Positions 28,175 to 37,801 are shown, counted from the stretch's first letter. The stretch: 64,000 nucleotides of DNA from Sinomicrobium oceani (GCF_900119185.1 NZ_FPJE01000011.1:1-64000), one strand, 5' to 3'. Made by a program: numbers and translations. Notes: generated by a model from the sequence alone, not told the origin.

Positions 28175-29743
28175 ATGATAAAATTACTTTTAACCCTCGG
28201 CGGGTTGGGCCTGTGCTTTACACTTTCGGGCCAGGTGAAGGGATATGTTTTTGAGGATAATAACCGTAACGGCAAAAAAGAACGTTCCGAAGCCGGAGTA
28301 GCCGGTGTTTCGGTGACCAACGGTGTCGATGTCGTGCAGACCGATGCCCGGGGGTATTACGAACTGCCCGAAAACGACGACCAGATTATTGCCGTCATAA
28401 AACCATCGGGCTATGCCTTACCGGTTAATGCCGATAATCTGCCTCAGTTCTATTATATCCATAAACCCGGTGGTTCCCCGAAACTCAAATACAAAGGGGT
28501 ATCGCCCACGGGAAAACTTCGTAAAAACACAAACTTCTCCTTATATCGCTCCGAAGAACCGGATACGTTCACTGCCCTGGTATTCGGCGATCCGCAGGCA
28601 TACACCAAAGAAGAGATACATTATTTTTACCGGGGAATAGTCGCCGAAGTGGAAGGTATCAGCGATATTCCGTTCGGAATAAGCCTCGGAGATCTGGTCG
28701 GAGACGATCTGGACCTGTTCGGGCCTTACACCGATGCCATTCGGAAAATAGGAATTCCGTGGTATAACGTTATGGGAAATCACGATATGAATTACGATGC
28801 CGGTGAAGACCGCTATTCCGACGAAACTTACGAATCCCGCTTCGGACCTAATAACTATGCTTTCAATTACGGAAAAGTTCACTTTATCATCCTCGACGAT
28901 ATTCTCTACCCCGATCCGAGAGATGGTAAAGGGTATTGGGGCGGGTTCCGTAAAGATCAACTGGATTTTGTAGAAAATGACCTGAAATACGTTCCTGAAG
29001 ATCATCTTATTGTACTGGCCTTTCACATTCCGCTCAGCGAACCGGACGGTGATGCTTTCCGGGACAAAGACCGTCAACGGCTTTTCGATCTGCTCAGCAA
29101 CTATCCCAATACCCTGTCGTTATCAGCTCATACCCATTTGCAGAAACAGGATGTCTTTACCCGGGCGGAAGGATGGAAAGGACCCCGACCCCATCACAGC
29201 TATAATGTAGGGACTACGTCGGGCGACTGGTATTCGGGGAAGCTCAACGACCAAGGTATTCCGGTATCTACCATGCGCGATGGCACCCCGAAAGGTTATG
29301 CTTTTATCCGTTTTGACGGAAACCGCTACGCTGTAGATTACAAAGTTGCGGGAGCGCCGGCCACTTACCAGATGAATATCTTTTCGCCGGAAGTCGTTGC
29401 CAGGGGACGCCGTACCCCGGCCGGTATTTATGTCAACTTTTTTATGGGAAGTGCGGATGATGTGGTTGAATACCGTATAGATAACGGTTCATGGAAATCC
29501 ATGAAACAGGTAGAAGAACCGGATCCTTCCTATGTCAGGGATGTTTTGGAATGGGACACCACGCCTTCCCTTTTCCCGGGAAGACGTTCTTCCAACCCTG
29601 TGATCAGCACACACCTGTGGCGCGGTACCATTCCCACAGATCTTGAAGCGGGTAAACACACCATAACGGTCAGGGCCACTGACCGCTACGGCAAAGTCCA
29701 TTCGGCGACAAGCCATTATACGCTGGCCGATCCGGTAGACTAA
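28175..29743 (+). CDS. Secreted calcineurin-like phosphoesterase, three-domain type
   Basis: A 522-residue exported metallophosphoesterase. After the signal peptide (IKLLLTLGGLGLCFTLSGQ) comes an N-terminal beta-sandwich domain (GYVFEDNNRNGKKERSE, MetallophosN type). The catalytic domain has the metal ligands in order: FGDPQ (about residue 135), SLGDLVGDD, MGNHD (about 200), LAFHIPL (about 288) and SAHTHLQ (about 318). A C-terminal domain (MetallophosC type) follows. The substrate is unknown; related proteins hydrolyse phosphodiesters in the periplasm. An AGGAG sequence 13-18 bases upstream of ATG is a rare Shine-Dalgarno-like site in this window but is too far away to be certain. Confidence 0.88.
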   Translation: MIKLLLTLGGLGLCFTLSGQVKGYVFEDNNRNGKKERSEAGVAGVSVTNGVDVVQTDARGYYELPENDDQIIAVIKPSGYALPVNADNLPQFYYIHKPGGSPKLKYKGVSPTGKLRKNTNFSLYRSEEPDTFTALVFGDPQAYTKEEIHYFYRGIVAEVEGISDIPFGISLGDLVGDDLDLFGPYTDAIRKIGIPWYNVMGNHDMNYDAGEDRYSDETYESRFGPNNYAFNYGKVHFIILDDILYPDPRDGKGYWGGFRKDQLDFVENDLKYVPEDHLIVLAFHIPLSEPDGDAFRDKDRQRLFDLLSNYPNTLSLSAHTHLQKQDVFTRAEGWKGPRPHHSYNVGTTSGDWYSGKLNDQGIPVSTMRDGTPKGYAFIRFDGNRYAVDYKVAGAPATYQMNIFSPEVVARGRRTPAGIYVNFFMGSADDVVEYRIDNGSWKSMKQVEEPDPSYVRDVLEWDTTPSLFPGRRSSNPVISTHLWRGTIPTDLEAGKHTITVRATDRYGKVHSATSHYTLADPVD

Positions 29744-29782
29744 GACTTGAATTACTCCATGTAGTCGTATATTACAGTTACC

Positions 29783-29822
29783 TACCCGGAAAACAGGAAA
29801 AACACCTCCCTGTTTCCGGGTT
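29783..29822. terminator. Shared hairpin between convergent genes
   Basis: ACCCGGAAAACAGG pairs with CCTGTTTCCGGGT with one bulged A. It lies between the phosphoesterase stop and the hybrid kinase stop. The T run is weak. Confidence 0.6.
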
Positions 29823-29833
29823 TCTGTCTGCCT

Positions 29834-32383
29834 TTATGAGCCGTTTTCAAGAAACTCCCGTTCCATTTTTTGGTTTGCAGCTTTCCAGAACACATACAAT
29901 GCTCTGGCTTGTCCGTAAGCCTGCTTATTTTCATCTCGGAGCTGAAGTTCCAGTGCTTTGACCGGCATAGGCGGGCTTATCCTCACCTGGGCAAACCTGG
30001 ACGCCATCTTGTGTACCACATTGGCCAGGGCATCATAGTCCCGATCATCCAAAGCCTGTTTAAAGACCACCAGTTCCTTTTTATTTTCCCCGATCATCAA
30101 TTCCACAATCTCCTGCAATGCCTCTTCATCATCTCCGGTATAAGCTTTGAGATCGGTAAGATCGTAAATGCCCTTCCCTTCCTCATCCCCTTTTTCGGAA
30201 ACGTTTTCGAGTCCGAGCAGATCGGATATGGTTTTTAATACATTGGTCTTCCGCAACGGCTTAAAAAGTATCCTGTCAAAACTCTCCATCCTCGAAGCAT
30301 CTTCCGGGGTGAGCATCACATTGGCCGTAGCTATGATCGTATTTCGCAGTACAATACCTTCTTTTTCGAGTTCCTTTTTGAGCGCATAACCGGAAAGGCC
30401 CGGCATTTTCATGTCAAAGATAACCAGATCGTACGATTCGGTTCGCAAATGCACCAGCGCTGCTTTCGGATCGTTTATGGCCTTAAAATCTGCTCCGTAA
30501 GGCACTACGAGTTTCTCATATAGCCGGGTAATCAGCGGATCGTCATCTACGGCCAGGATACGTACACCCTGAAGACCGTTGGCAGGCATCCGGAATTCTC
30601 CTTCGTGTTCCTCCTCTTTTCTTTCTCCTTTTGCAAAGGTGAACCCCACGGTAAACTTACTTCCTTCCTGCTCTTTGCTTTCCAATTTCAGTTTTCCTCC
30701 CATCTCTTTTACTACTCTTTTTACGATTCCAAGCCCCAGTCCCGTACCTTTAATTTTGTTTTTATGGGTTCCGGCCTGCTGGTAGTCCTTGAATATCGTT
30801 TTTTGTTCTTCTTCACTGATCCCTATTCCGGAATCCTCAATACTAATCCTTACATCCAGTTTCTCCTTATCTTTTTCGTGTTCCCGGGTTTCCAGTTCCA
30901 CCCTGATAAATCCTTCTTCTGTATATTTCAAAGCGTTGTGAGCCAGGTTGTAAATAATCTGTTGAATACGGTACTCATCGGAAATAATATATACCGGCTC
31001 CGAAGGCAATATAAATATGGGTTGTATGCCCCGGTTGATGATCAGCGGTTCAAAATTGCTTCTGATCTTTTCCATGACCACCAGCAGGTCGAAATTTTCC
31101 TCCTTAATCTCGATGATCCCTGCTTTGATCTTGGCCATATCCAGGATCTCATTGGTCATCTGGTAAAGATAATTGGATGCCGACTGCAGGGCCTGTACAT
31201 TCTCGTCCTTCTGATCGAGCATATCGGCATAACCGATAATGGAGGTCAGTGGTGTTCGCAGTTCATGACTCATCGTAGACAGAAAACGTTGCTTTTCTTC
31301 GGCCTCCCGTAATGCCCTGCGCTCACTTTGCTCCAGTTTTTTATGATAAAAGATCGACTTGTTTACATCCCTGAAGATAACAAAGGTGGCAACCAATCCC
31401 AGTATCAGAAAAATCAGGATGATAATCCCTGTTTCGTATATATACTTCCTGGAATCGCTCGAAAAATCATCGATATACCGGTTAAATTCGCTGAGCTCCT
31501 CAAAAAGGATCTCGTTGAGAATACCCTCTATATAATTATTGATCTCCGCATTCTTCTGAAAGATCTGTTTTTCTCTGTTCTCGATATTCTCCAGAATATC
31601 GCTTCGCCGTTGCTGTATCTTCTCGAAAATCGAGATGATTTTCATCTCCGGGGCTTCTTCCGGTTGCCCCGGGGTGAGTAAGGTGTCTACCGAAGTAGAG
31701 ACGATCGTATCGCGATTTCGTTTACGGCGCTGTAGCTCTTTGGGATAGGTTGTCTTTTCAGCAGCAGATTCGTCTTTGCCCGTCCTTCCGAACAACCTCC
31801 GGAAAAAGTTTCCCTTATCGTCCTTATCTATTTTTTCCTGGTCTATGATCCGCCCGCCATTTGAAACTACAGGGTTTTCATAGATCTCGGAGGTTATCTG
31901 TTTAATGATGGTTACCGAATCCCGCGCACTGAGATTGAGTCGCGACAACTCTTCTTTCAGCACATTTTCCAGGTCATTGACAAAACGTTCCTGGCTTTTC
32001 TGCTTGATATCTTCCAAAACCAGGTATTCGGACTGGATCTCCCGCAACAATCTCGGAATCGTATCGAGCTGACTGTATTCCGATAGAATATCGGAGTTTT
32101 TCAGCTCCTGTTCTATCGAATCCAGGTTTACTTCTATAGAAGCTATGATCGAATCTACCTTCCGCGACGAGAATTTGATAGAATCTATCAGGTACAGATT
32201 GTTGAGCTTGTTGAGGTCCAAAGCTATTTTTTTCAGGTGATTGGACCTCTTCTGCGGGTTGATACTTTTTTCCACCCGATTGCTCAGCGACTGTAAACTT
32301 ATATAAAAATAAAACCCTATGCTCGCAATAGCTACGGCGCTAAGTGCAAACATCAGTAAGGTTTTACCTTTTACATGCAGCAT
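29834..32383 (-). CDS. Hybrid sensor histidine kinase with receiver and Hpt domains
   Basis: An 849-residue membrane phosphorelay protein. Layout: a transmembrane helix (about residues 8-28), a large extracytoplasmic coiled-coil sensor region of nearly 300 residues, a second helix (about 318-340), and a HisKA domain with MSHELRTPLTSIIGYADML. The HATPase domain shows IIYNLAHNALKY, SIEDSGIGI and GTGLGLGIV. A receiver follows (ILAVDDDPL, phospho-acceptor in VIFDMKMPG), then a C-terminal Hpt domain (VVHKMASRFAQV). The sensor region has a Lys/Arg-rich, disordered insert (FRRLFGRTGKDE). It starts 7 bp after the receiver gene and is the last of four tightly packed genes, so its signal probably concerns the ATP-grasp enzyme or TSUP permease encoded upstream. 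Confidence 0.93.
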   Translation of the reverse strand: MLHVKGKTLLMFALSAVAIASIGFYFYISLQSLSNRVEKSINPQKRSNHLKKIALDLNKLNNLYLIDSIKFSSRKVDSIIASIEVNLDSIEQELKNSDILSEYSQLDTIPRLLREIQSEYLVLEDIKQKSQERFVNDLENVLKEELSRLNLSARDSVTIIKQITSEIYENPVVSNGGRIIDQEKIDKDDKGNFFRRLFGRTGKDESAAEKTTYPKELQRRKRNRDTIVSTSVDTLLTPGQPEEAPEMKIISIFEKIQQRRSDILENIENREKQIFQKNAEINNYIEGILNEILFEELSEFNRYIDDFSSDSRKYIYETGIIILIFLILGLVATFVIFRDVNKSIFYHKKLEQSERRALREAEEKQRFLSTMSHELRTPLTSIIGYADMLDQKDENVQALQSASNYLYQMTNEILDMAKIKAGIIEIKEENFDLLVVMEKIRSNFEPLIINRGIQPIFILPSEPVYIISDEYRIQQIIYNLAHNALKYTEEGFIRVELETREHEKDKEKLDVRISIEDSGIGISEEEQKTIFKDYQQAGTHKNKIKGTGLGLGIVKRVVKEMGGKLKLESKEQEGSKFTVGFTFAKGERKEEEHEGEFRMPANGLQGVRILAVDDDPLITRLYEKLVVPYGADFKAINDPKAALVHLRTESYDLVIFDMKMPGLSGYALKKELEKEGIVLRNTIIATANVMLTPEDASRMESFDRILFKPLRKTNVLKTISDLLGLENVSEKGDEEGKGIYDLTDLKAYTGDDEEALQEIVELMIGENKKELVVFKQALDDRDYDALANVVHKMASRFAQVRISPPMPVKALELQLRDENKQAYGQARALYVFWKAANQKMEREFLENGS

Positions 32384-32390
32384 CGGATCC

Positions 32391-32750
32391 TTATTTTAGT
32401 TTTTCCAGGAGTACCAGAAGTTCATTGGGTTTTATGGGTTTTTGTACAAAATCAAGTACACCCAGTTCCCGCGCCCTGCTGACCATATCGTCCTCCTTGA
32501 AACGACTCATCAATAGGGTCTTCGCATTTTTGTTCGGTCCGTCCTTGATACCTTCCAGTACCGACAATCCGTCCTGGTCGGGCAGTTTGTAGTCGGTAAT
32601 GATAAAGTCAAACTGCTCCGCAGCCAGTATTTCCCTGGCCTGTGCAGCAGACTGCGCATCTTTGGTTAGGATCTGATTGTTGTTGAGATATTTTGTCAGC
32701 AAGCGACAAAATACGACATCATCTTCTATAACTAATACTTTTAAGCTCAT
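32391..32750 (-). CDS. Single-domain response regulator (receiver only)
   Basis: A 119-residue CheY-like receiver. The acidic pair is IEDD (residues 9-11), the phospho-acceptor is Asp53 in FIITDYKLPD, and the conserved Lys is in FVQKPIKP. There is no output domain, so it must act by protein contact or as a phosphorelay shuttle for the hybrid kinase encoded 7 bp downstream. The ATP-grasp gene ends 3 bp upstream. Such packing argues for one mRNA. Confidence 0.92.
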   Translation of the reverse strand: MSLKVLVIEDDVVFCRLLTKYLNNNQILTKDAQSAAQAREILAAEQFDFIITDYKLPDQDGLSVLEGIKDGPNKNAKTLLMSRFKEDDMVSRARELGVLDFVQKPIKPNELLVLLEKLK

Positions 32751-32753
32751 ATC

Positions 32754-34133
32754 TTAAATATTATCAAATTTTTCAATAGCATGCTGATCAATGGCATAGG
32801 TAGCCATGGCGCTCTGTATGAATCCCTGGATCAGTTCATCGATTCCGAGTCCTAAATTACCAAAATTACGGATATCATATAACATGAGGCGCTCATCGTC
32901 GTAAGACCATCCTTCGGTCTGTTTTACGGAGAGGTTGGTACCGTACAGATCCCACGAACTCGCTCCTTCGGGCAGAGGTTTGTTCAGAGGCAACCGTGCT
33001 CTCCTGGAATAGATCGCCAGGGGTCTTAATCCTTCTTCCGTGTAGTGCATCATCAATCTGAGATCGAAAGCATAGCTCCTGTTTTTCTTATCCGGGATCG
33101 TTCCTACGTGATACCATGCCTTTTCCTTATCACTGCCTTTGATATAATTGCTGTATATCAATTGCTGGATCAGGTACTTCTCGGGCTGATAAGCCTTCAG
33201 GGTTTCATATACCGTTTCCATTTCTTCCTGTGATGTAACGGTGTACACGCCCTGACCGGCATTACTGTCCGGCACTTTGATCACCATACTCCTTCCGAGC
33301 TTCTCGAAATAGTGGAAGAGATCCTTATGTTCTACCTCAAGATACGTATGAGGGGTATGGATCTCCAACCCGGAGGCCCGGAACTTATCATTAAATTTCT
33401 GATAGGCCATGTAGGCTTCTGTTTTGTTACGTCCCCCTGCCAGGCAGGCTTCTATGGGGTTTAACAACAAGGTCCTGGATTTGAGGGGTATTCTGTTCCA
33501 GGGTTCCTGTGTAACATAACGAAAAGCAGCACGGATTGGTATCCATTCCTCGTTTTCGGATTTTACATACAACTTGTTATCTACGAATTTGGCAGGCGGA
33601 TCGGGATCGTCTTTCAAAAATTTGGCCAAGTACACGTCCTCCCCGAAAGCATCGGCAAGTGTGGAGGCATAACCGATATTTTCCATCGGGTTTTTATCGT
33701 AGATCACAGCCAGTCCCCCGGTCTCGTTGTGCTTTTCCACCTGGGGCTTAAAGGTAAGCTCCAGAAGTTTTTTATATCCTCCCTTTTCAATGTTCAGATC
33801 CAGTAAAGGCATGGATTTTTGTCCTGACGGACACGAATTGGTTTCGATAATCGTCAGTTTACGCATGCCGGCCTGGTTGGTAATATGCATCATGTCCGTC
33901 CCCGACCATTGGAAATATTTGGGCTTATAAGCCAGCACTTCACGGAGCTTCTCTTCATCCGCTCCCGGATGCAATCGGGAAAATCTGGAAATAAACTGGT
34001 CTGTGGTCAGGTGTAAAAAATGACTTACCAAAGGGTGAATATTAGAGTTCAGTACCCTCGGATACCAATGCTCGGAGGGTTCGAAATCTCCGGGCTCCAC
34101 CAAATGTACATTATCTGCAATACTTAGTTTCAT
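32754..34133 (-). CDS. ATP-grasp superfamily enzyme, function unknown
   Basis: A 459-residue protein. The C-terminal two thirds look like an ATP-grasp fold: a lysine strand and glycine loop in SMVIKVPDSNAGQGVYTV, an adenine-side strand YLIQQLI, and a metal-site block YAFDLRLMMHYTEEGLRP. The N-terminal third has ETNSCPSGQKSMPLL, similar to the substrate-side segment of circularly arranged ATP-grasp ligases. Such enzymes join a carboxylate to an amine or thiol by an acyl phosphate (peptide, glutathione or polyamine ligases). The substrate is not evident. Its place between a TSUP permease and a two-component pair is unusual and suggests a signal-controlled small-molecule or peptide ligase. Another member of the ATP-grasp superfamily without ligase activity cannot be excluded. 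Confidence 0.65.
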   Translation of the reverse strand: MKLSIADNVHLVEPGDFEPSEHWYPRVLNSNIHPLVSHFLHLTTDQFISRFSRLHPGADEEKLREVLAYKPKYFQWSGTDMMHITNQAGMRKLTIIETNSCPSGQKSMPLLDLNIEKGGYKKLLELTFKPQVEKHNETGGLAVIYDKNPMENIGYASTLADAFGEDVYLAKFLKDDPDPPAKFVDNKLYVKSENEEWIPIRAAFRYVTQEPWNRIPLKSRTLLLNPIEACLAGGRNKTEAYMAYQKFNDKFRASGLEIHTPHTYLEVEHKDLFHYFEKLGRSMVIKVPDSNAGQGVYTVTSQEEMETVYETLKAYQPEKYLIQQLIYSNYIKGSDKEKAWYHVGTIPDKKNRSYAFDLRLMMHYTEEGLRPLAIYSRRARLPLNKPLPEGASSWDLYGTNLSVKQTEGWSYDDERLMLYDIRNFGNLGLGIDELIQGFIQSAMATYAIDQHAIEKFDNI

Positions 34134-34208
34134 GTGTATATTTTATTTTTTTCTTAGAATAACTTGAATGTTCGTACCCGCGGGGCAATAACTTTTTTCA
34201 TATCTTAT

Positions 34209-34967
34209 TTAAATACCATGTATGGTTTCCAGGATAAAGTCCCAATGTTTGTAAAGCATCAGCACGCCACTGACTACCATAGTGGTAATGACAATTTTCC
34301 TGAAAAAAAGTTCGGAGATCATACCGAGGAGCTTCTTCCCGTAAAAATTACCTATGATAGCGGTGAACCCCAGAATAAGACCATACTTGAGGACATCACC
34401 GGTCAGGTATCCGAAATACGCATAACTCGCCAGCTTGGAAATATGAAGTACGACAGCGTTTGCAGACCGGGTACCGATAAGCTCCTCTTTGGTCATACCA
34501 TAATTCATATAAGCCGAATTCATCAGGGGTCCCACCCCCCCTATAAGACCGGACAGAAATGAGATGGTAAACCCTATGGGAACAAAATGCCAGGTTTTTA
34601 TACGCTTTACTTTAACGTCTTCCGGCTTCTGGAAAAACTGGAAAACGGTAAATACAAGGAATATCCCGATAATAATCTGTATCCAGTCGGAAGACAGCGA
34701 TGCAAACAGCCGCGCTCCCAGAACTGACCCTACAATGGTGGAAGGAAGCAACCATTTGAACAGGTTCCAGTCTATCTCCTTGAAAAATAAAAACACCCTG
34801 GAACTGCTGCTCATTGCTATACCCAACGTCATAATCGGTGCGACGGACTTGGCTCCGGCAACAAAAATGATCAAAGGCATCAAAAGTAAACTGGCTCCTC
34901 CGCCACTTAACGTACTTAAAACAAAAATCAAAAAACCCAAAACTACCAGAAGGCTTATCTTAATCAT
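34209..34967 (-). CDS. TSUP family permease (TauE/SafE type)
   Basis: A 252-residue inner-membrane protein with about eight hydrophobic helices. The two half-repeats carry the TSUP signatures: GGGASLLLMPLIIF near the N-terminus and GLIGGVGPLMNSAYM in the second half. TSUP proteins export sulfite, sulfonates or related small sulfur-containing organic anions. ATG 34967 is preferred to the in-frame TTG at 34973. It is first in the same-strand series with the ATP-grasp, receiver and kinase genes (75 bp gap), which raises the possibility that it exports the ATP-grasp product or imports its substrate. Confidence 0.85.
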   Translation of the reverse strand: MIKISLLVVLGFLIFVLSTLSGGGASLLLMPLIIFVAGAKSVAPIMTLGIAMSSSSRVFLFFKEIDWNLFKWLLPSTIVGSVLGARLFASLSSDWIQIIIGIFLVFTVFQFFQKPEDVKVKRIKTWHFVPIGFTISFLSGLIGGVGPLMNSAYMNYGMTKEELIGTRSANAVVLHISKLASYAYFGYLTGDVLKYGLILGFTAIIGNFYGKKLLGMISELFFRKIVITTMVVSGVLMLYKHWDFILETIHGI

Positions 34968-35442
34968 AATCAAAACTTAGCTTCGGAAACAGGCTTACCG
35001 TTCCCTTTTAAATTAAATATATCTGTTTTTTTCGGAATGGGGCAATTGATAAAGCGTTTAGCATTAAGGACCCTCAGCCATAAAACCTGAGCTGAAGCTG
35101 AAACCCGACAAAAAACCGATCCACAGACAAAGGATTTCCCAAAACCGGAATATCATTCCGGAATTTCTCCTTCGAAAGGTTTTCGGATACCGGATATAAA
35201 AATGCTTTTCTTCTCATTACGTTTTTTTATACTGTCGTTTACAGAACAAATACTGTGACAAAAACACCACAACATTTAAATTTCTAAAAAAACCATGATA
35301 ATCAACATTTTAACACAACAAAGTCTGCTTCCCACACCCTGTCTTGTTGTATAAAACATACATACATTTGTATAAAAGTTTCTCATACCCCGGCTTTACG
35401 GATATCCATAGAACCCGTCTCTGTTTCCGGCCCGTATACGGG
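34968..35442. other. Intergenic stretch upstream of the TSUP operon
   Basis: About 475 bp with no recognisable gene. No TAnnTTTG box is seen on the reverse strand for the TSUP operon. On the forward strand TACATTTG (35363-35370) fits a -7 box, overlaps the direct repeats at 35347-35377 and would point toward the 3' end of the GH92 gene. Confidence 0.5.
35347..35377. repeat. 10-bp direct repeat with 21-bp period
   Basis: TTGTATAAAA at 35347-35356 recurs exactly at 35368-35377. The period equals two helical turns, as in binding sites for tandem-bound regulators. The same core TTGTATAAA occurs at 57159-57167, in front of the LytTR operon. Confidence 0.5.
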
Positions 35443-35476
35443 TATAAAAAAACAGGGAGACCTGAGCCTCCCTGTT
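35443..35476 (-). terminator. Rho-independent terminator of the GH92 gene
   Basis: A 9-bp perfect stem (AACAGGGAG at 35451-35459 with CTCCCTGTT at 35468-35476), followed on the reverse strand by TTTTTTTATA, 25 bp after the stop. Confidence 0.9.
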
Positions 35477-35500
35477 ATACGATATCCGGAAATGCAAAGA

Positions 35501-37801
35501 TTACAATCCTTTCTCGTTCGATAGCGAGTACGGAAAGTCCTTTTCGTCCGTGCCCCTTGTTTTTTCGGGGGTATCTCCCATGTCAAAATCGATAACACCA
35601 CCCTTCATGAGCTCCTTATGGCTCAGGTAGTTTTTGGTATGGGTTTTTCCGTTAACCCGCATTTTACGGATATAACGGTTCGTATCCGAGTTGTCAGGAG
35701 CATTCAGGATCAGCTCGTTCCCGTTTTCCAGCCGAAGTGTTGCTTTTTTAAACAACGGAGCCCCGATGACATACTGGTCCGTAGCCGGAGCCACAGGATA
35801 AAAGCCCAGGGCAGAAAACACGTACCATGCCGATGTTTGCCCGTTATCCTCATCGCCGCAATAGCCATCCGGGGTCGGCCAGTACATCCTGTTCATCGTT
35901 TCACGTACCCAGTATTGTGTTTTCCAGGGCTCGCCCGCATAATTATACAGGTAGATCATATGCTGTATAGGCTGGTTACCATGTGCGTATTGCCCCATAT
36001 CGGCTACCTGCATCTCGCGCATTTCATGGATAATGCCTCCCCCTTTTCTCGGGGTGATGGTCGATGGCGAAGTAAATACGGTGTCGAGCTGCTTTATAAA
36101 AGCTTCTCTACCTCCCATGAGGTCTGCCAATCCTTGTATATCATGAAATACGGACCAGGTGTAGTGCATACTGTTCCCTTCAGTAAAATCCCTGCCCCAT
36201 TCGATGGGATCGAACTCTTTTACAAACGCACCGTTACGGAGTTTTCCACGCATAAATTTGGTTTCGGGATCATAAACTTTTTTATAGTTCAGGCTTCGTT
36301 CTTTATAGCGCTTTATTTCTTTTTTAGGACGCTTGAGTGCCTTGGCCAGTTGGTATATCGCAAAATCATCGTAGGCGTATTCCAGTGTTCTCGACACATT
36401 CTGGCGGATATCCACATCGGCAGGAACATAGCCGAGATCATTGTAATATTCCACTCCGGCACGCCCCACTGCAGTCATCGGCCCTTCATTATTAGCCCCG
36501 TGAATGAGCGCTTCATACAGCGTTTCGATGTCATACGAATAACTGTCCTTATTTTTCAGGTAGGCTTCGGAAACCACAGAAGCGGAATTATTACCGATCA
36601 TGATATTACGCAATCCGGGGCTCGCCCATTCCGGTAACCATCCGCTCTCTTCATAGGCATGGAGGAGTCCCTCCTGCATTTTTTCGTTGAGTTCCGGGTA
36701 CATGAGGTTCAGAAAAGGAAAAAGAGCCCTGAAGGTATCCCAGAATCCCGTATCGGTAAACATGTATCCCGGGCGTACTTCTCCGTTGTACGGGCTGTAA
36801 TGCACAACCTTACCGTCTTTGTCGTATTCGTAAAACGATCTCGGAAAAAGCAGACTGCGGTACAGACAGGAATAAAAAGTCCGGTACTGATCGGTCGTTC
36901 CTCCTTCGAGAGCTATTCTACCCAATTCCTTGTTCCAGGTATCCCGCCCTTTTTGCCGGAGACCTTCGAAATCCAGCGAAGCCGTCTCTTCCAGGTTTCT
37001 CTCGGCCTGTTCGAAACTTATAAATGACGAGGCTACACGGGCATTGATCTGTTCTCCCGCAGCTGTTTTAAACGCTATTACGGCGCCGGCATGGTCTGCC
37101 TCCGATTCCAGCTTATCCGTAAGCAGGGAATCGCTGAAGGTCTTCCCCGATTCGAAGGCTTTATCAAATTCTATGACAAAGTAATTTTTAAAATTTTCCG
37201 GTACGCCCCCGCTGTTTCTTGTAGTGTATCCGATCACCTTGCGTTCTTCCGGAATGACCTTTACATAAGACCCCCGATCGAAAGCATCTATTACGATATA
37301 TGAATCGTTCTCCGGGAACGTAAAGCGAAACCTTGCGGCACGTTCCGTCGGGGTAATTTCCGTGGTCACATCATGATCTGCCAGGTACACCCGGTAATAA
37401 TACGGTGTAGCCTGCTCTGCCTTGTGAGAGAACCAGCTTTGCCGTTCCTCTTCCTTAAAACGAAGTTTTCCGGTGACCGGCATGAGCGAGAACTGACCGT
37501 AATCGTTCATCCAGGGAGAAGGCTGATGTGTCTGTTTAAATCCCCGTATCTTCCTGGCATTATAGGTATAGGTCCAGCCATTCCCGTTCTCCCCGGTTTG
37601 CGGAGTCCAGAAATTCATACCCCAGGGCATGGCTATAGCCGGATATACGTTTCCGCTGGAAAGCGAATAATCAGAATCTGTTCCCATCAACGGGTTAACA
37701 TAGTCTACCGGTTCATCTGAGGCCGGAACGGTTTGTCCGTTCAGGGTACAGCACAACAGGATCAAAAGATAAAAATAGTGTTGCTTTTTTAGTCTTTGCA
37801 C
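35501..37801 (-). CDS. GH92 family alpha-mannosidase
   Basis: A 766-residue exported, calcium-dependent exo-alpha-mannosidase acting on mannans or N-glycans. The start codon is GTG: the only upstream codons before an in-frame TAA contain no ATG, and the signal peptide (QRLKKQHYFYLLILLCCTLNG) follows directly. Family motifs are YVNPLMGTDS at the mature N-terminus, GFKQTHQPSPWMNDYG, EGNSMHYTW (catalytic acid Glu region) and GYCGDEDNGQTSAWYVFSALGFYP with the two Asp of the general base. It is not in a SusC/SusD locus. It ends in a strong terminator, and a 16-bp palindrome lies 100 bp upstream of its start, which suggests dedicated control. Confidence 0.95.
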   Translation of the reverse strand: MQRLKKQHYFYLLILLCCTLNGQTVPASDEPVDYVNPLMGTDSDYSLSSGNVYPAIAMPWGMNFWTPQTGENGNGWTYTYNARKIRGFKQTHQPSPWMNDYGQFSLMPVTGKLRFKEEERQSWFSHKAEQATPYYYRVYLADHDVTTEITPTERAARFRFTFPENDSYIVIDAFDRGSYVKVIPEERKVIGYTTRNSGGVPENFKNYFVIEFDKAFESGKTFSDSLLTDKLESEADHAGAVIAFKTAAGEQINARVASSFISFEQAERNLEETASLDFEGLRQKGRDTWNKELGRIALEGGTTDQYRTFYSCLYRSLLFPRSFYEYDKDGKVVHYSPYNGEVRPGYMFTDTGFWDTFRALFPFLNLMYPELNEKMQEGLLHAYEESGWLPEWASPGLRNIMIGNNSASVVSEAYLKNKDSYSYDIETLYEALIHGANNEGPMTAVGRAGVEYYNDLGYVPADVDIRQNVSRTLEYAYDDFAIYQLAKALKRPKKEIKRYKERSLNYKKVYDPETKFMRGKLRNGAFVKEFDPIEWGRDFTEGNSMHYTWSVFHDIQGLADLMGGREAFIKQLDTVFTSPSTITPRKGGGIIHEMREMQVADMGQYAHGNQPIQHMIYLYNYAGEPWKTQYWVRETMNRMYWPTPDGYCGDEDNGQTSAWYVFSALGFYPVAPATDQYVIGAPLFKKATLRLENGNELILNAPDNSDTNRYIRKMRVNGKTHTKNYLSHKELMKGGVIDFDMGDTPEKTRGTDEKDFPYSLSNEKGL

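Noticed and set aside
30605-31312. Forward-strand open frame of 235 codons inside the hybrid kinase gene
   Set aside because: It is antisense to well-supported HisKA/HATPase motifs and is low-complexity and hydrophobic by strand bias.
35618-36637. Forward-strand open frame of 339 codons inside GH92
   Set aside because: The GH92 motifs on the other strand are unmistakable, and this frame has no recognisable features.
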